From Pseudomonas sp. (GTDB lineage Bacteria > Pseudomonadota > Gammaproteobacteria > Pseudomonadales > Pseudomonadaceae): a DNA stretch of 40,603 nt. The stretch covers positions 1-40,603 of the forward strand of contig JAKUTK010000045.1 in the NCBI GenBank assembly GCA_022448005.1, written 5' to 3'. Made by a program: the position numbers and the translations under genes. The stretch's first letter is position 1, and the number at the start of each line of letters is the position of its first letter. Below the pieces are notes generated by a model that was not told where the DNA came from, searched no databases, and saw nothing but the letters and a program-made list of their open reading frames with translations. Positions 10,994-19,779 of the stretch are shown here, one piece after another.

Positions 10994-12064
10994 CGGCTTT
11001 ATCGCCACCTTGAGCACCCCGTCGCGCTGATTGGCGAAGAGCTCATAGGCGTTGGTGATGTCGTCGAGGGCGTAATGATGGGTCACCAAAGGAGCGAGGT
11101 CTACGCGCCCTGAGGCCACCACGTTCAGCAACCGCCGCATCCGCTCCTTCCCTCCCGGGCACAGCGAGGTCACGATCTTGTGGTCGCCCAGTCCGGCATG
11201 GAAGGCGCTAAGTGGAATCGTGAGGTCGGCTGAATACACGCCCAGGCTAGAAAGCGTGCCGCCAGGCTTGAGCACGCGCAAGGCACTCTCGAACGTCGAC
11301 TGTTGGCCAAGTGCTTCGATGGCGGCGTCGACGCCGCGGCCCCCGGTGAGCCGGAGGATTTCCTCGACTACATCCGTTTGCTTGAAATTCAATGTCACGT
11401 CTGCGCCCATCTGCCGTGCAATGTCCAGGCGTGCATCGACACCGTCGACAACGATGATCATCCCGGCACCCCGCAGGCGTGCCCCGGCGGTCGCGCAGAG
11501 TCCGATCGGTCCCTGAGCAAAGATGGCCACTATGTCGCCGATCTTGATCTTGGCTGCTTCGGCGCCAGCGAATCCGGTAGACATGATGTCGGGACACATC
11601 AGCACCTGTTCGTCGGTGAGGCCGTCTGGGACCGGCGCCAGGTTGCCCTGAGCGTCCGGGACCAGTACGTACTCGGCCTGGGTGCCGTCGATAGTGTTAC
11701 CGAACCGCCAGCCGCCCATCGGCTTGTAGCCGTGGCAGGCGCAGCCGCCGTCCTGAGAGGAAAGACCGTCCTGGCTGGCATAGGAAGAGAAGTTAGGGCA
11801 GATCGCGCCGGCGATGACGCGCTGACCCTCCTGGTAGCCTTGAACATTGCTGCCGAGCTTCTCGATTATCCCCACAGGTTCGTGACCAATGGTCAGGCCG
11901 GCGACGACGGGGTACTCACCCTTGAGAATGTGTACATCGGTGCCGCAGATGGTCGTGGTGGTGATGCGGACCAGGGCTTCGTTGGGTCCGACGTCGGGGA
12001 CGGGTTTGTCAACAAGCTCGATTCGACCGGGTTCGACGAACGCGGCGGCTCTCATCATGGTCAT
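10991..12064 (-). CDS. zinc-dependent medium-chain alcohol dehydrogenase (TbADH-like)
   Basis: A 357-residue MDR-superfamily dehydrogenase, probably oxidising a short or secondary alcohol. The catalytic-zinc ligands look like Cys40 (TTTICGTDVH), His61-Glu62 (IGHEP) and Asp159 (CPDIMSTGF). An Asp as third protein ligand, the MGGWRFGN segment and LCPGGKERMRRL resemble the Thermoanaerobacter brockii/Clostridium beijerinckii secondary alcohol dehydrogenases. The four-Cys structural zinc lobe is absent. The Rossmann loop reads AQGPIGL, and the following strand ends VVDGVDAR; that Asp suggests NAD rather than NADP (inference). Start ATG 12064 is chosen because GAGGA lies seven bases upstream; a longer in-frame start at 12097 lacks this. 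The substrate cannot be told from sequence, and it sits alone between serB and fimX. Confidence 0.83.
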   Translation of the reverse strand: MTMMRAAAFVEPGRIELVDKPVPDVGPNEALVRITTTTICGTDVHILKGEYPVVAGLTIGHEPVGIIEKLGSNVQGYQEGQRVIAGAICPNFSSYASQDGLSSQDGGCACHGYKPMGGWRFGNTIDGTQAEYVLVPDAQGNLAPVPDGLTDEQVLMCPDIMSTGFAGAEAAKIKIGDIVAIFAQGPIGLCATAGARLRGAGMIIVVDGVDARLDIARQMGADVTLNFKQTDVVEEILRLTGGRGVDAAIEALGQQSTFESALRVLKPGGTLSSLGVYSADLTIPLSAFHAGLGDHKIVTSLCPGGKERMRRLLNVVASGRVDLAPLVTHHYALDDITNAYELFANQRDGVLKVAIKP

Positions 12065-12215
12065 GATGCTTTCCTCGCAGGCTGGGTCAGAACACACTAG
12101 TCCAACCCTGGCAATGGAGCCTGACAGAGGTCAATTACTGCGGGATCGCGGTGGGTCGGACCGGCCCTTTGGTCGGGAGTGATACGAGCGGTCGCCGGGA
12201 GCCCGTTCCGCTGGC

Positions 12216-14282
12216 TCAATCCTCTTCAGAAGAAAAGTTGTAGTCCATCGACTGGCTCGGGCCCTGCAGATATTGCCCTTGGATGTAGCCAACGCCCGCT
12301 TGCCAGAGCGTGGCCAGTACGGTGGCGCTGTCTACGAAGGGCACAATGGTCTGCTTGGCCTGTTCATGCAGCTGCGCCAGGAGCTGCTTGAGTGCTTCCT
12401 GATTCTCCTGACGGCTCAGATCCTGAGTATAGGAACCATCGATCTTCACAAAATCGGCGTCAAGGTGCTTCAGTGTATTGAGTGGGTTCAGCACGCAGCC
12501 GAACTGGTTCAGCGCTACGCGGCAACCAAGTCCTGTAAGCCCCTGAGTGAGCGCCTTGGCCTGTCTCAGGTAAGCGACGGCGTCGTTTTCGTCCAGTTGG
12601 AAGACCAGTGCATCGGGTGGCAGCCTTGAGGCCTTGAGTGCCGCTCCCAGCCAGCTAAGCAGGGACGGATCCTGCAGGCTGGTGCCGGACAGGTGAACCA
12701 TCAATCGCGTGCTGTGGCCCTTGTTGCGGTGTTCGGCGAGCAGTTTGATTGAGTTGAGCAGCACCCAGCGATCGATCTTGCTGGCCAGTCCTGCCTCTTT
12801 CGCCGCATCGAGGAACTCGCCCGGTGGCACCTCTGCGCCTTCGGGATCGAGCAGGCGAAGCAGCACCTCATAGTGTTCGTGGCTATCCCCGCGCAGACTG
12901 ATGATCGGTTGGAACAGCAGGCGGAAGCTGTTCTTTTCCAGCGCCTGCTGCAGCATCGCGAGGACATTGCCGCGGCTTGCGGCAGCCGCCAGCTCCCGTG
13001 CCGGGTCGTAGATTCTCAGTGCGTTGCCATCAGTCAGCTCTTCGGCGCAGCGGTGCGCGCGGTCGATCACGTCCCTAGCTTTCGCGGTCTGTTCGTCGAG
13101 GGCGGCGACACCGATACTCAGACTGGTCTGAACGGTACGGCCGCCGACATCGAAAAGATGTCCTTCGACCTTCCGCAGCAATTCGGACAGCGGCTGTTCA
13201 AGCTGCTTTGGCGTGGCCTCATCCATCAGGACCGCGAAGGCATCATCACCGAAGCGCGCCAGCTCGGCATTTTGCGGAAACTGCCCACGCAGCAGTTGCG
13301 CCAGTTCGGCCAGCAATCGATCCGAATCGCCAAGGCCGATCTCGGCCTGCAGGCTGGCGAAGCGATCAATGCGGATGTAGGCGAGGCTGGAATTCTTTCC
13401 GGCGTTTACGGCGCGCTCAACTGCGCCATCCAGTGACTCAAGGAAATGGTTGCGGTTGTAAAGGCCAGTGACCAGATCCTGGCTGCTGATCTCGCGCAGC
13501 TTTTCCAGTTCGGCATTGTCGCTTTCTGCACGAATGACGACCTGAATGCAGGGCTCGCCGTCGTAGCTGGCAGGCGAAAAATGCATGCTTGCTTTGAAGC
13601 TGCTGCCATCGGCGCGGACGCCTCCGCAAACCAGTTCGGCGCTGCCCTGCAAACTTTGATAGTTCTTCAGAAAACCTTTGAACTCGACCTGATCGCAGGA
13701 TGCGATCAGGTCAATCATCGGCATACCTTCGAGCTCTTCCACATCCTCGTAGCCAAACAGCTCGAGATAGGCGCGGTTGGCGTAGATATGCATGCCGTCA
13801 TGGACATAGGCAATTGCATCCACCGAGCTCTCGAGCAGCAGCTGGCAACGCTTTTCGGCTTCGCGTAGCGCCAGTTCAGCGGAGCGGCGAGCGCGGCGCT
13901 CTTCGAGGTTCGCCAGTTCCCTGCTGGCTGCCAGAATCAGCCATTCGTCCTCGCCTTGTGGCAGCGCGCCCTGTGCGCCCAGAGCAAGGGCTTCGGTAAT
14001 CGCGTCGCTGTCGTTGCCGTCGATCAGTTGGATGACCGGGATGTCCTTGGCTTGCTTGCGGATCGCACCGATAGCTTCGCTAGGATCGAGGTTGGTGCTG
14101 GTCGGCGCATTGATCAGCAAATCCCAGGTCTGCTGCAGCACATCGGCCAGGTCTTCGCTGGACGTCAGCCGATGAACGCGCGTCGCCTGGCCTGCGTTAC
14201 GAAACAGGCTGACCAGTCGCTCAGCTTCATTCTGCGAATCCTCGAGGATCAGCAGGCGGATGGTTTTCTTTTGCGGGGCCAT
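12216..14282 (-). CDS. fimX: FimX, degenerate GGDEF-EVL c-di-GMP receptor for type IV pili
   Basis: A 688-residue multidomain protein that in P. aeruginosa localises to a cell pole and is needed for type IV pilus assembly and twitching. Order: REC-like domain (about 1-125; LLILEDSQNEAERL at the start, but DLLINAP where the phospho-acceptor Asp would be), PAS (about 145-255), GGDEF (about 265-430) and EAL (about 440-685). The GGDEF signature is GDDAF (345-349) and the EAL signature is EVL (472-474); the DDFG catalytic motif is replaced by NQFG. All three are hallmarks of FimX as a c-di-GMP binder without enzymatic turnover. It lies 62 bp after fimW on the same strand, so the two are likely co-expressed. 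The ATG at 14282 gives the expected N-terminus. Confidence 0.94.
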   Translation of the reverse strand: MAPQKKTIRLLILEDSQNEAERLVSLFRNAGQATRVHRLTSSEDLADVLQQTWDLLINAPTSTNLDPSEAIGAIRKQAKDIPVIQLIDGNDSDAITEALALGAQGALPQGEDEWLILAASRELANLEERRARRSAELALREAEKRCQLLLESSVDAIAYVHDGMHIYANRAYLELFGYEDVEELEGMPMIDLIASCDQVEFKGFLKNYQSLQGSAELVCGGVRADGSSFKASMHFSPASYDGEPCIQVVIRAESDNAELEKLREISSQDLVTGLYNRNHFLESLDGAVERAVNAGKNSSLAYIRIDRFASLQAEIGLGDSDRLLAELAQLLRGQFPQNAELARFGDDAFAVLMDEATPKQLEQPLSELLRKVEGHLFDVGGRTVQTSLSIGVAALDEQTAKARDVIDRAHRCAEELTDGNALRIYDPARELAAAASRGNVLAMLQQALEKNSFRLLFQPIISLRGDSHEHYEVLLRLLDPEGAEVPPGEFLDAAKEAGLASKIDRWVLLNSIKLLAEHRNKGHSTRLMVHLSGTSLQDPSLLSWLGAALKASRLPPDALVFQLDENDAVAYLRQAKALTQGLTGLGCRVALNQFGCVLNPLNTLKHLDADFVKIDGSYTQDLSRQENQEALKQLLAQLHEQAKQTIVPFVDSATVLATLWQAGVGYIQGQYLQGPSQSMDYNFSSEED

Positions 14283-14344
14283 GGCTGCAGCTTTAGAACG
14301 CGCCGTAGAAGGGGCGTGGAGGCTAAAAAACGGTGATCGGCAAT

Positions 14345-16237
14345 CTACAGCGTGTTCCAGAGCGAGTCAAAATCTTCGCCCCGTGAAGCCGCCTGGGTGC
14401 CCCGCGCTGTGATCGGCGTCTCCTGAGCGGAAGCGGTGAGGCCCACCAACTGATACTCGAACTGGTTATAGCTGCTGGTGCCCGCTTGCCGGCAACACAG
14501 CATTGCGCGGTGCTCATCACCGTTCTGGTTGATCTGCACCTTCTGGCCTTCCTGAAAGGGCAGGCGCGGAACGATCAGCGTAGCCGGGCGCGAGATCACG
14601 CTGATCTCCGGTAACAGCAGAGCGCGCAGGTATTCGCTGCCCTGATCGGTCTTGCGTAGCAGACGAAGCCCGCAGGGCTGTGCCTGAGGCGCGATGAGCT
14701 CAACCCCCATCTGCGGCCCGCTGCCGCGGACTTGGCGGACCCAGCGCACCACTGCGACGCTCCAGGTCTTGCTGGCGGTGTCCTGCAGGCCGAGCAGCTC
14801 GCCTGCCTGAAGTTGCGCGGGGACCTCGCCCGGCCAGGACAGGCAGTAACCACCAGGGCTCTGGTCGACCCGTTGCACTTCGAATGTTGGAAACAGGTTC
14901 TCGGCTGCAGGTTGTGCGGCGTCGCCTTCCTCAATCATCTTGGTCGATGCGGTAACAGGGCGCACGAACTCAATATGGTCCTCCTCGGGCAGTCGCTCTT
15001 CCTCCACGACTTGGGCGTCGAACGCCACGGACCAGACGTCAGGTGCGGCATTGTTCAGTTTGAATACAGCGGAGCGAGTCGCGTCAGGACGTTTCAGCAG
15101 CTCGCCGAAGGGGCGTTGATCTGCCAGGTAGTAGTGCAATGCGCTCATGCCGATGCACAGCGTCATCGCGCCTTGTGTCGGGGCGCGTTGAAAGCTGCGC
15201 TCGGAAATGTCGCCCCAGGCGGCAACCAGATGTTGCAACAGGTCCGGATTCAGCCCTTCAGGGATAGCGAGGGCTTTGTGCTCAGGGGCCTCTGCGGGCG
15301 ACTGCAGGTGTGACTGGATGGCTTTGACCAGACCATGTGGATCGATGCCGAGCAGATCGGCGCGGGCACTGGCGGGATACATCGATCTGTAGCGCGGTGG
15401 ACCATCGATACGCGGGGATACGCCGAACAGGCTGGTCGGGCCCAGCCCGGCCTGCAGATGCACCAGGGCACTCCAGGGTTCGAGCAGTTGCGCGAGTTGA
15501 CCGATACCTTGCTGGCGCATCTGGTTGCAGCGCGCGCTGCCCAGCATCAGCGCAACGATATAGCTCTGTTCCGCGCTGAGGCCTGGGACCCTGTAGCACA
15601 GGTCGTCATTAACGATGGTGCGGTGTACGCCGTGCGTAACGGCTATCGCGTACAGCTGATGCAGTTCCAGCCACAGGCCTTCGGGAGTCGGGCTGTAGAG
15701 CTGTGTAGAACGCACGAGCATGGTGCTGAGGCTGCGGATAGCACGCTGCAGAGCAATGGTGAGCAGCTGCAGGCGGTCACGTCCAGTCTGGGGGGGCTGC
15801 TCGGCGGAGATCAGCTTGTAACCAATGGCGAGGGGGTTGTGCAGAGCCTGGCAGAGGCTAGCCACCTTTCGCGGACGCTCGCCGAGCACGATGGGCTGGT
15901 TGATGAAATAGCGTTCCAGTTCCCGGCAGACGAAATGAATTTCTGGGCGCAGCAATTCGAGCAGCTGCAGTCTGTTCGTCGCTGGCGTGCGTAGCTGATT
16001 GATCTCCCGCATGGCCTGATACAGCTGTCGCGCAGTCTCTCCAAGGTTCGCCTTGGGCAGACCCGAAAGCCAGCGTCTGACGCCGCGCACGCTGGGCTCG
16101 CAGAAGGATAACTCCTGACAATCCGGCGTCGGCACGCGCAACAATAATGGCTGGCTCTGATTATCCAAGCGATAAACTCCGTGGCATGCCTGCAGGCGTA
16201 CCACCAACGGCGATGGCGGGCTTCGCGGGCTTGTCAC
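14345..16237 (-). CDS. fimW: FimW-like c-di-GMP effector (PilZ-type C-terminus)
   Basis: A 630-residue soluble protein without signal peptide or membrane segment. The first 400 residues are alpha-helical and resemble nothing I can name by motif. The C-terminal part from about 450 has the PilZ fold pattern: VDQSPGG at 457-463 fits DxSxxG, followed by GELLGLQ, a W-x-VAVVRWVR strand and MGVELIA. The usual RxxxR half of the ligand motif is not visible in the expected place. In P. aeruginosa the gene directly upstream of fimX (PA4958, FimW) is a c-di-GMP effector recruited to poles during surface attachment; I assign the symbol by position and domain. The start is GTG 16237, with no internal Met before residue 76 and no clear ribosome binding site. 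Confidence 0.75.
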   Translation of the reverse strand: MTSPRSPPSPLVVRLQACHGVYRLDNQSQPLLLRVPTPDCQELSFCEPSVRGVRRWLSGLPKANLGETARQLYQAMREINQLRTPATNRLQLLELLRPEIHFVCRELERYFINQPIVLGERPRKVASLCQALHNPLAIGYKLISAEQPPQTGRDRLQLLTIALQRAIRSLSTMLVRSTQLYSPTPEGLWLELHQLYAIAVTHGVHRTIVNDDLCYRVPGLSAEQSYIVALMLGSARCNQMRQQGIGQLAQLLEPWSALVHLQAGLGPTSLFGVSPRIDGPPRYRSMYPASARADLLGIDPHGLVKAIQSHLQSPAEAPEHKALAIPEGLNPDLLQHLVAAWGDISERSFQRAPTQGAMTLCIGMSALHYYLADQRPFGELLKRPDATRSAVFKLNNAAPDVWSVAFDAQVVEEERLPEEDHIEFVRPVTASTKMIEEGDAAQPAAENLFPTFEVQRVDQSPGGYCLSWPGEVPAQLQAGELLGLQDTASKTWSVAVVRWVRQVRGSGPQMGVELIAPQAQPCGLRLLRKTDQGSEYLRALLLPEISVISRPATLIVPRLPFQEGQKVQINQNGDEHRAMLCCRQAGTSSYNQFEYQLVGLTASAQETPITARGTQAASRGEDFDSLWNTL

Positions 16238-16321
16238 GCCGTAATGTCAATATGCAATCGTTGTAGTTGATCATAGCGAACCAGCAGCAATTCGCCAGCG
16301 CTAGCCGACCATTGGCGGGTG

Positions 16322-17224
16322 TCAAATCTGCGGAGAATTCGATGGCGTTAGCGCTATGTCGCTTGCCGGCTTGGCTTGGCCAAGCCCTTCTCCCATGCGG
16401 ACCGGCGTCAGTGCCGACAGCTGCTCGGACCAGGCGACCCGATCCGCTCCAAACAACAGAATAACGGTGGAGCCGAGCTTGAAGCGGCCCATTTCGGCGC
16501 CCTTCTCCAGATGTATGGGCGCGCGCGCTGCTTCGTCGTAGTGAAAAGTCTTGAGCGTACGTTTGGGCGGCGTAACCAGTCCGGCCCAGACGGTCTCGAT
16601 GCTGGCGACGATCATTGCGCCCACCAGCACCATGGCCATCGGACCGTGTTCGGTATCGAACAGGCAGACCACCCGCTCGTTGCGAGCGAACAACTCCGGG
16701 ACCCCTTCAGCGGTGACGGTATTCACCGAGAAGATGCGGCCCGGTACGTAAACCATCTCCCTCAGAGTGCCCGCCAGCGGCATATGCACCCGATGGTAGT
16801 CCTTCGGCGACAGGTAGACGGTGGCGAAATCTCCACCCATGAAGGGCGCGGCGCGTTGGTGGTCGCCGCCAAGCAGTTCCATCACGCTGTAGCTGTGGCC
16901 CTTGGCCTGGAAAATACGCCCTTGCTCAATCTTGCCGAGCTGGCTGATGGCGCCGTCGCAGGGATTGAGTATCGCGCCGGGGGTCGGGTCGAGCGGGCGA
17001 GCGCCGTCTTTCAGTGCGCGGGTAAAGAAGGCATTGAAATGTTCGAAAGCAGTCGGCTCTTCGATCTGTGCTTCGTGCATCGGCACGCCGAAATGACGAA
17101 TGAAGGCCTTGATGAAGCTGTTTTTCACCCAGGGCAGGCGGCACTCGGCAAGGCAGCCGGCGAGGCGCGAAATCAGGTGATGCGGCAGCAGATACTGGAT
17201 GAATACAAACAAGCGATCTTTCAT
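16322..17224 (-). CDS. psd: phosphatidylserine decarboxylase proenzyme
   Basis: A 300-residue inner-membrane enzyme that converts phosphatidylserine to phosphatidylethanolamine. It matures by self-cleavage at the LGST motif: Gly251-Ser252, where the Ser becomes the pyruvoyl cofactor of the alpha chain. The other residues needed for cleavage are present: Asp90 in NPCDGA and His147 in DYHRVHMP. The ATG at 17224 has an AAAAGG seven bases upstream; longer in-frame starts at 17239 and 17272 run into the rhdA stop region and lack this. It begins 11 bp after rhdA, so the two are almost certainly one transcript. Proximity of psd to rsgA and orn (a few kb away here) echoes the E. coli arrangement. Confidence 0.97.
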   Translation of the reverse strand: MKDRLFVFIQYLLPHHLISRLAGCLAECRLPWVKNSFIKAFIRHFGVPMHEAQIEEPTAFEHFNAFFTRALKDGARPLDPTPGAILNPCDGAISQLGKIEQGRIFQAKGHSYSVMELLGGDHQRAAPFMGGDFATVYLSPKDYHRVHMPLAGTLREMVYVPGRIFSVNTVTAEGVPELFARNERVVCLFDTEHGPMAMVLVGAMIVASIETVWAGLVTPPKRTLKTFHYDEAARAPIHLEKGAEMGRFKLGSTVILLFGADRVAWSEQLSALTPVRMGEGLGQAKPASDIALTPSNSPQI

Positions 17225-17235
17225 GGATAACCTTT

Positions 17236-18051
17236 TCATAGCTGGATCGGGGTATCGGGTAGGTTGCCCCATTCGCCCCAGGAGCCAGGGTACCCCTTGA
17301 CCCGCGGATAGCCCAAGGCCTTGGCCAGCAGGTAGGTGAAGCCGGAGCGGTGATGCGTCTGGCAGTGGGTGACAATTTCCTTGTCGGCGGTGATGCCGAG
17401 CGCTTCCAGTTGTTCAGCGATGCCTTCGCGGATGCGCATAGCGCGCGCAGGGTCCATCGCGGCGGTCCACTCGAAGTTGACGGCGCCGGGGATGTGCCCC
17501 GCGCGTGCTGCGAGTGCTTTCTCGCCGCGGTATTCCTCTGGCGAGCGCGCATCCCAGATGACCAGGTCGGAAGCACCGAGCCGGCTTTCGAGATACTCAC
17601 GGGTCGCGCTAGGGGCTTCGTCGAGCTGCAGTGGAATCGGTCCGCCCGCAGCCGCAGGGTTGTCCTGCGAGAGGGGGCGCTGCTCTGCCAGCCAGGCGTG
17701 CAGGCCGCCGTTCAGATAGTGGTAGTGGGGATGGCCGATAACATCGAGCAGCCAGATGAAGCGGCCGGCCCAGCCACCCCCTTCGTCGTCGTAGACCGCG
17801 TAGACGGCGTCGGCACGATGCCCTAGCGCGCCAAACAGCGCTTCCAGCTGAGGCTTTCCGGGCAGATGTCCCGGCGCCGGCGGTTGACCGAGCTGAGTCT
17901 GCTTGGGGTCGACGAAGCGGGCGCCCGGCAAGTGTCCTTCGGCGTAGCGGGCCGCGCTGGTCAGGTCGACCAGAATCAGCTCGGGTGCATTCAGGCGCTC
18001 GGCCAGATCGGCCGGTTCGATGACTAGCGGCAAGGTGGAAAAGGCGGACAC
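17236..18051 (-). CDS. rhdA: thiosulfate sulfurtransferase RhdA (tandem rhodanese)
   Basis: A 271-residue cytoplasmic two-domain rhodanese that transfers sulfane sulfur. The N-terminal domain is the inactive copy; the C-terminal domain holds the catalytic Cys230 in the loop CQTHHRS. That loop, the length and the cysteine number are the same as in Azotobacter vinelandii RhdA as I recall it, which differs from the CRKGVT loop of mammalian rhodanese. I place the start at GTG 18051, because GAGG lies six bases upstream and the product then has the Azotobacter length; the longer frame from TTG 18063 has no ribosome binding site. It precedes psd by 11 bp and follows the HDOD gene by 43 bp. Confidence 0.94.
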   Translation of the reverse strand: MSAFSTLPLVIEPADLAERLNAPELILVDLTSAARYAEGHLPGARFVDPKQTQLGQPPAPGHLPGKPQLEALFGALGHRADAVYAVYDDEGGGWAGRFIWLLDVIGHPHYHYLNGGLHAWLAEQRPLSQDNPAAAGGPIPLQLDEAPSATREYLESRLGASDLVIWDARSPEEYRGEKALAARAGHIPGAVNFEWTAAMDPARAMRIREGIAEQLEALGITADKEIVTHCQTHHRSGFTYLLAKALGYPRVKGYPGSWGEWGNLPDTPIQL

Positions 18052-18094
18052 GGCAAGCCTCAAACGGACGGAAAGGGGCAGTCTAGCGAAAAAA

Positions 18095-19609
18095 TCAGCG
18101 GACGCGTTTGCTGAACGTCGCCAGGGCGCGTTCGATGCATTGGGTCGTCTTGGTGAAGGCCTGCAACCCCATCTCGCTGAATGGCGTGTTGTTCTGATCG
18201 ACCACCAGCAGCATCACCACGCGATCGTCCAGACCGACGGAGCGCAACAGGACATGTTCGCTGGGAAACAGTGCTTTCAGTGCGCCGGGTAACAGCGCGG
18301 TGAATTGGGCGAGGTTATCCGGCTTGAGCCGCAGTAACGCCGGTTTTTCCAGCAGTCTGCGCAACACCTGGCTTTGCTCAGGTTCGAACGTCAGTCGGGT
18401 GGCCTCGCTCGGCAGTCCGCTGGCTTGCTGGCCGACCAGGCGCTGTTGCTTGCGATCTACCAGCAGCAACAGTACGCGTTCCATGCCCGCGCACGTCAGT
18501 GCCTTGCTAGCCGTCGCTGTGAGTTGCAGCACATTGTCGAATGGGCAGGGGACGCTGAGCAGCTCGCGGCAATGCTCGCGCCATTGGGCTAGGGTTTCGG
18601 TGTCTGGCAGTTTCGCGGCTTTTCCCACCTGGAATACGCTTTCCCATGGCCAGAGCAGGCCCTGGGCCGGATGCCACAGTTCGGTTGGGCCTATCGCGCG
18701 GGCGCTGGCCACCGCCTGCTGATGCGCCATCTGCTGCAATTCGGCGAGTGGGACCTGAAGGTAGAGCCCGGCGAGCCGCTGCCAGCGCAGACTGTGAATG
18801 CCGCTCCAGCTATGGTGCGCCGACAGCGCCAAGCCGTTGGCGAGCACAATGGTGTTGCTCGGCAAGGTGAGCCAGCGGCGCAGCGCGGGGTCGGCGTCGA
18901 GCATTTGTTGCTGGTGCAAAGGGTGTTCATTGTCGCGAGCGATGTGCAGTGCCTTGATCAGCATCCGCCGGTGCTCGTTGAGGAGCCGGTAGCCTTGGGC
19001 AATCCAGCCGGGCAGCCCCCAATGCTCGGCGGTGGCGATGCAGAGTTCGAGCAACGAGACGCCGAGCAATGATTGCTCGACCTGGCGAGCGGGCTCGCGT
19101 TTGACCAGCACGCGCTGCTCCCAGTTTTCCAGCAATTGCGGGTGCGCGGCGACCAATGCCCATGCCGGCGACAGGAACAGCAGACTGCTCCAGTGGATCT
19201 CCTGCCAGAGACGTGCGAGGCGTGATGCGAACAACCCGTTGGCCTGCTGGCTGGCGTGGCTGCTGATCAACATCAGCTGCCGCAATGGCGCTGGAATATC
19301 GGTTGGCTGCGCGGCGGGCACTTTTGCAAACAGGGCTTCGGCGCGCTTCAAGCCGATGCGGCTCAGCGCAACCTCAAGGCTTTCGGCCGGTTTGCTGGTC
19401 GATGCCGCGCTGCGGTTGGCTTCGCGAATTACGGTAAGTGCGAGGACCGGGCTTTCCTGAATGAGGTCCGAAATCTCGCGCATGGAAAGGCTGCTGTCAC
19501 CCAAGGCCCGTTGCACACGGGCATAGGGGCCGGCGGCCGCCGGCAGGACAACGGCGTCCAACGTCTTGAGCCAGGCTTCAAGCGTGCGGGGGAGTGGTGT
19601 CGTAGTCAT
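18095..19609 (-). CDS. HDOD-domain signalling protein
   Basis: A 504-residue cytoplasmic protein. Residues about 15-215 form an HDOD domain: LGDSSLSMREISDLIQESP, then LALTVIREANRS, the pattern of HD-related domains that lack metal ligands; HWGLPGWIAQGYRL near 190 fits the later helix. The second half (about 300-500) looks like a GAF-type sensor fold (VLLLLVDRKQQRLVG, VVMLLVVDQNN) but this is weaker. HDOD proteins act as scaffolds or sensors in motility, stress and c-di-GMP networks; no specific role is known to me for this one. It is the first gene of the minus-strand run leading to rhdA-psd-fimW-fimX and is divergent from motA across 170 bp. Confidence 0.75.
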   Translation of the reverse strand: MTTTPLPRTLEAWLKTLDAVVLPAAAGPYARVQRALGDSSLSMREISDLIQESPVLALTVIREANRSAASTSKPAESLEVALSRIGLKRAEALFAKVPAAQPTDIPAPLRQLMLISSHASQQANGLFASRLARLWQEIHWSSLLFLSPAWALVAAHPQLLENWEQRVLVKREPARQVEQSLLGVSLLELCIATAEHWGLPGWIAQGYRLLNEHRRMLIKALHIARDNEHPLHQQQMLDADPALRRWLTLPSNTIVLANGLALSAHHSWSGIHSLRWQRLAGLYLQVPLAELQQMAHQQAVASARAIGPTELWHPAQGLLWPWESVFQVGKAAKLPDTETLAQWREHCRELLSVPCPFDNVLQLTATASKALTCAGMERVLLLLVDRKQQRLVGQQASGLPSEATRLTFEPEQSQVLRRLLEKPALLRLKPDNLAQFTALLPGALKALFPSEHVLLRSVGLDDRVVMLLVVDQNNTPFSEMGLQAFTKTTQCIERALATFSKRVR

Positions 19610-19643
19610 GGCGCCGCCGAACTAGCATTTCATCGGGATGGCC

Positions 19644-19670
19644 TTTAGTCTGGCGCAAAAGTTCCGATAA
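19644..19670 (+). promoter_or_regulatory. possible FliA (sigma28) promoter for motAB
   Basis: TTTAGTCT (19644-19651; five of eight bases of TAAAGTTT), an 11-bp spacer and TCCGATAA (19663-19670; seven of eight bases of GCCGATAA) fit the flagellar sigma28 layout with exact spacing. It lies in the divergent gap about 110 bp before motA. The -35 match is moderate, so this is a candidate only. Confidence 0.42.
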
Positions 19671-19718
19671 CCAGAACAATTCTTTTCATCTGCCCTTCCG
19701 CCTGACCCCAATCGAGAT

Positions 19719-19756
19719 CGTGCGATGTCGCACGGCTTGTTTCAGGTGCCCTGAAA
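19719..19756 (+). promoter_or_regulatory. two perfect hairpins in the motA leader
   Basis: A 7-bp inverted repeat CGTGCGA-TG-TCGCACG (19719-19734) is followed six bases later by TTTCAGG-TGC-CCTGAAA (19740-19756). They end 23 bp before the motA ATG. They could be operators for a dimeric regulator or RNA stem-loops affecting motA translation; neither is followed by a T run, so a terminator is unlikely. Confidence 0.5.
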
Positions 19757-19779
19757 TCAGGTTTTAGACGTACCTACCT

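Noticed and set aside
12065-12180. MerR-type promoter for the alcohol dehydrogenase (TTGACC with a CTGTCA...TGCCAG dyad)
   Set aside because: The distance from TTGACC to the nearest -10-like TAGTGT is far longer than the 19-bp MerR spacing.
16376-17230. 284-residue plus-strand ORF across psd
   Set aside because: Antisense to psd, which has its full catalytic set.
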